Positions 21,488-26,232 of a stretch of DNA of 26,232 nt are shown in pieces. The position numbers and the translations under genes were made by a program. Source of the DNA: CAYPHJ01 sp964410485 (lineage in GTDB: Bacteria > Desulfobacterota > Binatia > UBA9968); the NCBI GenBank assembly GCA_964410485.1, contig CAYPHJ010000061.1:1-26232 (forward strand), in the 5' to 3' direction. Each line of letters begins with the position of its first letter. Positions within the stretch are counted from its first letter, which is position 1. The notes under the pieces were generated by a model. It did not search any database and was not told where the DNA came from. It was given only the letters and a program-made list of their open reading frames with translations.

Positions 21488-23254
21488 ATGGATGCCATGA
21501 AAGCTATCAGCATAACCGGACTCGGCGGAACCGTTGGCCGTGTGCTGGAGTTCCGGCAGCAGGGCGTCGTGCTGTTTGCCGTTGGTTTGATGGGCCTCCT
21601 CGTTATCCTCGTTGGAGCGCCTATCGCCATGGTTGTGCTGATGAGCCTCCGAACCGGTATCCCGGGTGAAGCCGGGCCTCTCACCCTGGCAAACTTCGTC
21701 TCAGTATATTCCAACCCGGGAACTTACGAAATTCTGCTCAATACCCTTCTTTTCGCTACCGGCACGGTGGCAGTGACGCTGGTCTTTGCGGTCCCGATGG
21801 TCTGGCTGCTCATGCGTACGGACATGCCGCTCAAGGGAACCATCTATGTGCTCATGATCATCGGGATCCTCATTCCCGTTTTTCTGCGCACGATTGCCCT
21901 GATCTTGCTCTTCAGTCCCAGCATCGGCCTGGTCAATCAGTGGGCGCGGCAGCTATTTGGCTTGGACGGACCGCTGGTGACTCTCTATAGCATCCCGGGT
22001 ATGGCATTCGCGCAGGGAATCTCTTTTGTGCCGTCGGCATTTTTTATGTTGGCGGCTGCGTACCGCGCAATGGATCCCGCACTGGAAGAGGCTGCCTATA
22101 CGTCAGGGGTGAGCAAGCTCAGGACCTTTTTGCGTATCAACATTCCGATTACGCTCCCTGCTGTCGCCGGGGTGATGGTATATCTTTTCATGACCGCGTT
22201 TGCGGTGTTCGAAGTGCCGGCCATTATCGGCCTTCCGGCGCGCATCCTCGTGCTGAGCTCTGTGATCTACACTTCCACGAACCCGCCATCGGGACTCCCT
22301 GAGTACGGCATGGCAGGAGCGTACGGCGGCGTCATGCTCATCATGGGCTTGCTGCTTGCCTGGTTTTATTTTCGCCTTGTCAAACAGGGGAAGAAATTTA
22401 CGGTGATCACCGGGCGCGGCTACCGTCCTCGGGAGATCGCCCTTGGCTGGTGGAAATGGCCGGCGTTGGCATTCGTGATGTTCTATCTCACGATCGAGGT
22501 GTTCGCGCCGTTCGCTGTGCTTCTTTGGACATCGCTTCTCCCTCACCTTCAACTTCCGTCGTCCGAGGCATGGGCTTCGGTCAGCCTCAGAAATTACCGG
22601 ACCATATTCGAGTACGCCGGTCCTCGCCCTTTTATTAATACCGCCATCCTCATGTTTGCCGTTCCCTCTTTGACGATGGTGCTGAGCGTCCTGGTATCCT
22701 GGGTGGTCATTCGCACGCAAGTAAGCTTTCGCGGCGCCCTCGATACCCTGGCGTTTCTCCCCCACGCTGTTCCCGGCATTCTCGTCGCCGTTGGTTTGGC
22801 CTATCTCGCCCTGGCTCACGGGAGCGTCTTCCCCGTTTACGGCACCGTCCTCATCATTGTTCTTGCCCACACGATAAACTGGATCGCCTACGGCACTCGC
22901 ACGACGAACAGCGTCATGATTCAGGTTCATAAGGAACTGGAAGAGGCGGGCAGAGTCGCCGGGGCCTCCAGCCCCAGGATTATCGGCCGCATCATCCTGC
23001 CGCTCATCGCTGCCGGAGTCTTCAACAGCTGGATCTGGATCAGCATGCTGTCCTACCGCGAGGTGACAATGGCGCTCACCCTGGGGACGCGCCAGAACCT
23101 CGTGGTATCGACGATTGTCTTTCAGTTCTGGGGCAGCGGCTGGGTGCCCGAGGTCGCCGCGCTGGGAGTCATTTTGATCATCTTCGCGGTCGTGGTCGTG
23201 GCGGCATTGAAGATTGGCTTTTCGCGTCTGGGGGATTATGGTTCAACACACTGA
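21488..23254 (+). CDS. ABC transporter permease, two fused inner-membrane halves
   Basis: A 588-residue permease in which two binding-protein-dependent transport modules are joined in one chain, as in FbpB/AfuB- or ThiP-like transporters. About twelve membrane segments are seen, beginning VVLFAVGLMGLLVILVGAPI (27-46). Both halves carry the EAA loop that docks the ATPase: EEAAYTSGVSKLRTFLRINI at 200-219 and EEAGRVAGASSPRIIGRIIL at about 485-504. Each is followed by P and hydrophobic residues. The start ATG at 21488 has AGGTGA directly against it; ATG at 21497 has better spacing and is possible. No ATPase gene follows in the window; the next gene converges from the other strand 19 bp away. Confidence 0.93.
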   Translation: MDAMKAISITGLGGTVGRVLEFRQQGVVLFAVGLMGLLVILVGAPIAMVVLMSLRTGIPGEAGPLTLANFVSVYSNPGTYEILLNTLLFATGTVAVTLVFAVPMVWLLMRTDMPLKGTIYVLMIIGILIPVFLRTIALILLFSPSIGLVNQWARQLFGLDGPLVTLYSIPGMAFAQGISFVPSAFFMLAAAYRAMDPALEEAAYTSGVSKLRTFLRINIPITLPAVAGVMVYLFMTAFAVFEVPAIIGLPARILVLSSVIYTSTNPPSGLPEYGMAGAYGGVMLIMGLLLAWFYFRLVKQGKKFTVITGRGYRPREIALGWWKWPALAFVMFYLTIEVFAPFAVLLWTSLLPHLQLPSSEAWASVSLRNYRTIFEYAGPRPFINTAILMFAVPSLTMVLSVLVSWVVIRTQVSFRGALDTLAFLPHAVPGILVAVGLAYLALAHGSVFPVYGTVLIIVLAHTINWIAYGTRTTNSVMIQVHKELEEAGRVAGASSPRIIGRIILPLIAAGVFNSWIWISMLSYREVTMALTLGTRQNLVVSTIVFQFWGSGWVPEVAALGVILIIFAVVVVAALKIGFSRLGDYGSTH

Positions 23255-23273
23255 AACAAGCGCACCTGCCGTT

Positions 23274-24812
23274 TCAGGTCGAGAGTCCGACCGTCCTGAG
23301 AAAATCATTCTCAAACACTTTTCTTGTCTGTGGGTTTAACAAAGCCTCCCGGCTTTCGATCCATTTTTGCACGTTTGCTCCGTACATGTCGTTCACGCGC
23401 TGCGGGGTAAGAAAGTCGTTAAACTTTCCCCAATGCATGGTAAAAGGTATTCCGGCTTGTTCGAGCTCGGCCCAGACGGAATTCGCGTAGTCGTGAACTT
23501 TTTGCGTGTTGATGGAATCGATCTCGAATACGCACGTCGGATCGAAGCGCGTAAACCCCAGTAGAGCCTTTGTCCCTTTGACAAAGCGCATTGTGAGAAT
23601 CACCGGCAGAACCGCGCCAAAATTCTTGTAGGTGTCGAACGCGATAGAAAGCGCATCGAGCGCTTGTGACAACGGCACGCCGACGGCGGACGTAAAGACC
23701 TTGCCGACGATTTTCTCATCGCGGAAGAGGTCTTTGAAAGTGCCGGTGAGCTCATAAGGCTCGAGATCTCCCCTGACCTGCGTGTTCAGCACGGGTTTCA
23801 GAGCGTCGCTCAACGGACTCGGAAGCGTGCCGATGAGGTTGCCTATGATCTCCAGACCTGTAGCACCTGGCCCTGATTTGAGAGTATCCCAGACAGGCGG
23901 GTCGTAATCATCACTGTAGTCAGCCTCGAACATGCATTCCACTGCAGCTTCTTTGGGCGGCGTGCCTTCGTTCGGATTAAAACAGACGCAAAAATGGTAC
24001 AACCTGGAAGCCGATCGCGGTAAATGGAGCCCGGAGAAGTCCAGGCTTGAGATCGCTTTCTTCAAAGCCGGATTAAACTTTTCGAACGACCGGTACGCAT
24101 GGAGTAAAAAGAGTTCTCTGGATTCAATCATAATCCCATGAATGATGCCAAAGGAGCCGAAGCTGACCAGCGCCGCATCGAATAAAGTATCGTCTTCGAT
24201 AAGATCGGCGCCGAGAGCGTCGGCAAAACTCTCCCTAACCACTGGATCGGAAGCGCGCTGCAAATAAACGTGCGTCGAAGGGCCCGTGACGAGGTGTATG
24301 CCCACGACAAAATCGGGAGTCGCTCCGAACTTGAATGCGGAGCCGTGAGTTCCAGTGGAAACGGCGCCAACCAGTGTCTGTCCATGGTTCGAGCCCGAGG
24401 CTTTGAGCGATAGGCCGTCGTTGAACAGGAGAGTATTCGCCTCGGCAATGGGCACACCACATTCAAAAAACCTGAGCATCGACCGCTCGCCGCTATAGCT
24501 CGAAGAGATTCTGCTAGCGGGCAACGTGAACCCGATGCGGAGGTTTGTGGGGTCAATTAATCGGTGCTCCGTCACCCCGACCTTGCTTAAGGACCAGGAC
24601 CTCCCCATGGCACGCAGGGTTTTGCCGTCTTGAATCGCTTGGTCGATGATCTCCTGAAGCTCCTCCGTCGCCTGATTGTACGCCTCCAAGCGGGCAGTAG
24701 CATTTGGCGCGTGGTGGACCTGGAACGAATAGTAACCTTCGATGTTCTGTGTATACGATTGGTGCCGGCCTTCCCAGGACGGCAGCGGAACAAAATAAGA
24801 CCTTTTCGGCAT
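23274..24812 (-). CDS. VAO-type FAD-binding oxidoreductase (aldonolactone oxidase-like)
   Basis: A 512-residue flavoprotein of the vanillyl-alcohol oxidase (PCMH) fold. The FAD domain shows LRAMGRSWSLSKVGV (66-80), FFECGVPIAEAN (115-126), GSNHGQTLVGAVSTGTHGSA (140-159) and VSFGSFGIIHGIMIES (216-231). The C-terminus has MHWGK at 459-463, characteristic of sugar-1,4-lactone oxidases, then the usual NDFLRTVGL end. In members with covalently bound FAD the first motif ends in GHS; here it is GRSWS, so the histidine attachment site is missing and FAD is probably non-covalent. It would oxidise an alcohol or lactone with O2 or another acceptor; the substrate is not known. It converges with the permease gene (19-bp gap), and repeat copy B lies directly upstream. 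Confidence 0.88.
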   Translation of the reverse strand: MPKRSYFVPLPSWEGRHQSYTQNIEGYYSFQVHHAPNATARLEAYNQATEELQEIIDQAIQDGKTLRAMGRSWSLSKVGVTEHRLIDPTNLRIGFTLPASRISSSYSGERSMLRFFECGVPIAEANTLLFNDGLSLKASGSNHGQTLVGAVSTGTHGSAFKFGATPDFVVGIHLVTGPSTHVYLQRASDPVVRESFADALGADLIEDDTLFDAALVSFGSFGIIHGIMIESRELFLLHAYRSFEKFNPALKKAISSLDFSGLHLPRSASRLYHFCVCFNPNEGTPPKEAAVECMFEADYSDDYDPPVWDTLKSGPGATGLEIIGNLIGTLPSPLSDALKPVLNTQVRGDLEPYELTGTFKDLFRDEKIVGKVFTSAVGVPLSQALDALSIAFDTYKNFGAVLPVILTMRFVKGTKALLGFTRFDPTCVFEIDSINTQKVHDYANSVWAELEQAGIPFTMHWGKFNDFLTPQRVNDMYGANVQKWIESREALLNPQTRKVFENDFLRTVGLST

Positions 24813-24840
24813 GGCGTCTCTGTGACCTTAAATTGCTAAG

Positions 24841-25025
24841 AAGTCTTTCATGATCTTACGCTCGCCCGCAGACAATGAAAATCAGCCCTCAGGCACAGAA
24901 CGGCGGCGGCAGGATGGAACAAGCGCTGATCAAATCCCCCAATAGCCCCCTTTGCAAAGGGGGCGGGCCGCAGGACCGGGGGATTTTCTTTTCAAGCGGG
25001 TGACTGAGTTTTGCATAAGTTCAAT
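24841..25025 (-). repeat. Long dispersed inverted repeat, copy B
   Basis: This 185-bp sequence is the reverse complement of copy A (11169-11352), apart from roughly five substitutions and one indel. The core CCCCCTTTGCAAAGGGGG is here a perfect 18-base palindrome; copy A has one change in its right arm. Similarity stops at CATGAAAGACTT, after which A continues TCGTGGTGG and B does not. It starts 28 bases upstream of the FAD oxidase start codon and so probably lies in that gene's promoter region or leader. Confidence 0.92.
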
Positions 25026-25160
25026 CTTCAAAGAAGTACTGAATGAAGTAACACCGACACGCAGCGAGCGAGAATCGAGTCCTGGAGAGCGTGGGCATAG
25101 GAACGTGACAGTGTCGTTCAGGCCCCGACCGTAGAAGTAGCCCAGACCTGGAGTGGATGG

Positions 25161-25173
25161 GGTGGTGACCACC
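25161..25173. promoter_or_regulatory. Short perfect palindrome, possible operator
   Basis: GGTGGTGACCACC is symmetric about its central G and lies in the 245-bp gap between copy B and the lipoprotein gene. The surrounding gap (25026-25270) has no other clear element and no convincing gene. Confidence 0.25.
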
Positions 25174-25270
25174 AGGGCGCAAGCCCATTGACCGCGCTCG
25201 GAAGGGCTCGCTCTCGCTCGAATCTAAATACATCTCAGAATAATGAGATATAACGAACACTGTAGCTAAC

Positions 25271-25639
25271 TCAGGGCTTTTTTGGTGTCTCGGGAAACTC
25301 CCCCACGTCAGCTCCTGGCGCCCTGCAGCGAAGCTCCACTGCGGTGGGCATCCAGAAACCAAGGGTCAGGACGCCTGCCAGGTCATGAATGATACTTCGG
25401 TGGATTCTGACATCGTTGATGCCTCGCCCGCGGCATTCTGCAGCTATGAGCTGCGGACTGTACCAGGCGCCCCATGCCAGTGAATGGATGGTCCCGCCCC
25501 GATACTTGATTTCAGGATCGGTGTCGAGCGTTTGAATCCGGTAAGTCGCGCAGCCTGTGGAGGAAGCAAAAGCTATCGCGAGCAACAGAAGAGAAAGCGT
25601 CTTTTTTCTACTATCGACGCGAGCGATCTTGTCTTTCAT
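25271..25639 (-). CDS. Small Bor/Iss-like lipoprotein
   Basis: A 122-residue protein with a basic N-terminus, hydrophobic core SLLLLAIAFASS (16-27) and a lipobox-like STGC with Cys30 as the likely acylated residue; the -3 position is Ser rather than the preferred Leu, so lipidation is probable but not certain. The mature part has two further Cys (69 and 105) and ends with VLTLGFWMPTAVELRC, which resembles the LTLGIYTPxxVxVxC end of Bor/Iss-type lipoproteins first described in phage lambda. AAGGG precedes the ATG at 25639. It would sit in the outer or inner membrane facing the periplasm. Bor is linked to serum survival in Escherichia coli, but no such role should be assumed here. Confidence 0.72.
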   Translation of the reverse strand: MKDKIARVDSRKKTLSLLLLAIAFASSTGCATYRIQTLDTDPEIKYRGGTIHSLAWGAWYSPQLIAAECRGRGINDVRIHRSIIHDLAGVLTLGFWMPTAVELRCRAPGADVGEFPETPKKP

Positions 25640-25885
25640 TTTCCCTTATTTCCCCGGGTTTCTGTTCCAGCGTCGTTGTTTGCTTATCTTTGTGGCACGG
25701 TCTGGCAAGTAGATCCACTAGCCGCTCCAAACACGCGTGGCCGAAGAGAAGAAAACTACTCCCGAATTGTAGGTGATCTCGCGAGCTTTAGGCAAACTCA
25801 TGAGCATGTTGTTTCATGGTTGACATTTCGTCGCTTGAAAACTAGCGTATCGAACTGGAGAAATAGAGAAATCGGGGGAAATCCC

Positions 25886-26232
25886 ATGGCTACGCTCCGC
25901 TACATCGCCTTCATCAGCGAAAACCCGGAAAAGCTCACGGAGTTTTACCGGCGCTTTCTTGGCACCGAAGAGATCGGGCGCTCGCCGGAGGGGGATATCT
26001 CGATCACCGACGGCTTTTACAATCTCACATTTTTCAAAAGACGCGCGGCGCTGAACGAGCTTCGCATGGAGTCCGGTCTCCACCACATCGGACTTCAGGT
26101 AGATGACCTGGAAGAGATCAAGGGGAGATTTCTGGCATTGAACCCGCGCGGCATGATCCTGCAGGAGCCGGCGGACGTGCATCACGGCGAGATCCGGATT
26201 CACGACCCTGAGTGTTTTCCAGTGAGCTTATC
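25886..26232 (+). CDS. VOC/glyoxalase-fold protein, 3' end outside window
   Basis: The first 115 codons are present, with no stop before the window ends. The ATG at 25886 follows CGGGGGAAA at suitable spacing. MATLRYIAFISENPEKLTEFYRR is a typical first beta-alpha unit of a vicinal-oxygen-chelate fold (quoted in part: RYIAFISENPEKLTEFY), with Tyr6 where the first metal His is often found. LHHIGLQVDDLEEI (65-78) opens the second unit with a His pair, and HDPECFPVSL (106-115) carries the usual late acidic ligand (Glu109). Such proteins include ring-cleavage dioxygenases, glyoxalases and resistance proteins; length and substrate cannot be judged from the fragment. Confidence 0.85.
   Translation, partial: MATLRYIAFISENPEKLTEFYRRFLGTEEIGRSPEGDISITDGFYNLTFFKRRAALNELRMESGLHHIGLQVDDLEEIKGRFLALNPRGMILQEPADVHHGEIRIHDPECFPVSL

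Noticed and set aside
22103..22930. Long minus-strand frame (275 codons) opposite the permease
   Set aside because: It is a shadow of the permease codon pattern, rich in His, Arg and Glu with no family likeness, while the plus strand encodes clear EAA motifs.
23238..23339. 33-codon frame overlapping the permease end, as a remnant ABC ATPase gene
   Set aside because: No Walker A or other ATPase motif is reached. Its sequence is the complement of a normal-looking oxidase C-terminus, so it is not called as a gene or pseudogene.
24850..24945. 31-codon frame inside repeat copy B, also present in copy A
   Set aside because: Conservation is explained by the repeat itself; there is no ribosome binding site, and it is absent in copy D where the frame changes.
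11169..25025. Composite transposon or IS element bounded by the long repeats
   Set aside because: No transposase, no recognisable IS ends and no visible target duplication were found; the enclosed genes are ordinary chromosomal functions. Kept only as an inversion hypothesis.

Overview
The window looks like a chromosomal segment from an uncultivated, free-living soil or sediment bacterium that uses aromatic acids. The DNA is moderately GC-rich by eye. It carries an F420-type luciferase-like monooxygenase, several amidohydrolase-2 proteins, a solute-binding-protein ABC importer and many short palindromic intergenic repeats. This mix recalls lineages such as Rokubacteria, Tectomicrobia, Binatota or 'Deltaproteobacteria' in metagenomes. 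That placement is an impression from gene content, not a phylogenetic result. There are no rRNA, tRNA, CRISPR, transposase or phage genes, and no recognisable transcription factor.

Region 1 (1-2261, minus strand): the first codons of an amidohydrolase at the left edge, a D-2-hydroxyacid dehydrogenase, and a second amidohydrolase translationally coupled to the dehydrogenase. A short secreted protein of unknown function (2590-2859, plus strand) and a repeat-bearing gap separate this from the next block.

Region 2 (2956-11060, minus strand) is the best-understood part. In transcription order it holds cupin, MOSC protein, LLM-class flavin oxidoreductase, pcaD, pcaC, pcaH, pcaG, pcaB and an AMP-forming acyl-CoA synthetase. 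PcaHG cleaves protocatechuate to 3-carboxymuconate, PcaB makes 4-carboxymuconolactone, PcaC decarboxylates it and PcaD opens the lactone to 3-oxoadipate. The CoA transferase (pcaIJ), thiolase (pcaF) and regulator of the classical pathway are absent here. The first five genes are almost contiguous. The pcaC-pcaH and pcaG-pcaB gaps are filled with palindromic repeats.

Region 3 (11169-25025) is bracketed by two nearly identical inverted copies of a repeat of about 185 bp. Inside are a third amidohydrolase, two tandem secreted TPR proteins (nine repeats each), a universal stress protein, a membrane-anchored M23 peptidase, an ornithine-cyclodeaminase/mu-crystallin family protein, an unrecognised membrane protein, a solute-binding protein with a fused double permease but no ATPase, and a VAO-type FAD oxidase. 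Four gaps in this region carry arrays of a 9-base unit related to TTGGAACGG. The 553-bp gap before the transporter holds a nested set of inverted repeats.

Region 4 (25026-26232): a small Bor-like lipoprotein and the 5' part of a VOC/glyoxalase-fold gene that runs off the right edge.

The most interesting features are not protein families. They are the inverted repeat pair that could flip 13.5 kb, the nested palindrome before the transporter, the 9-mer array ending one base before a start codon, and the coupling of cupin-MOSC-LLM genes to the pca genes.
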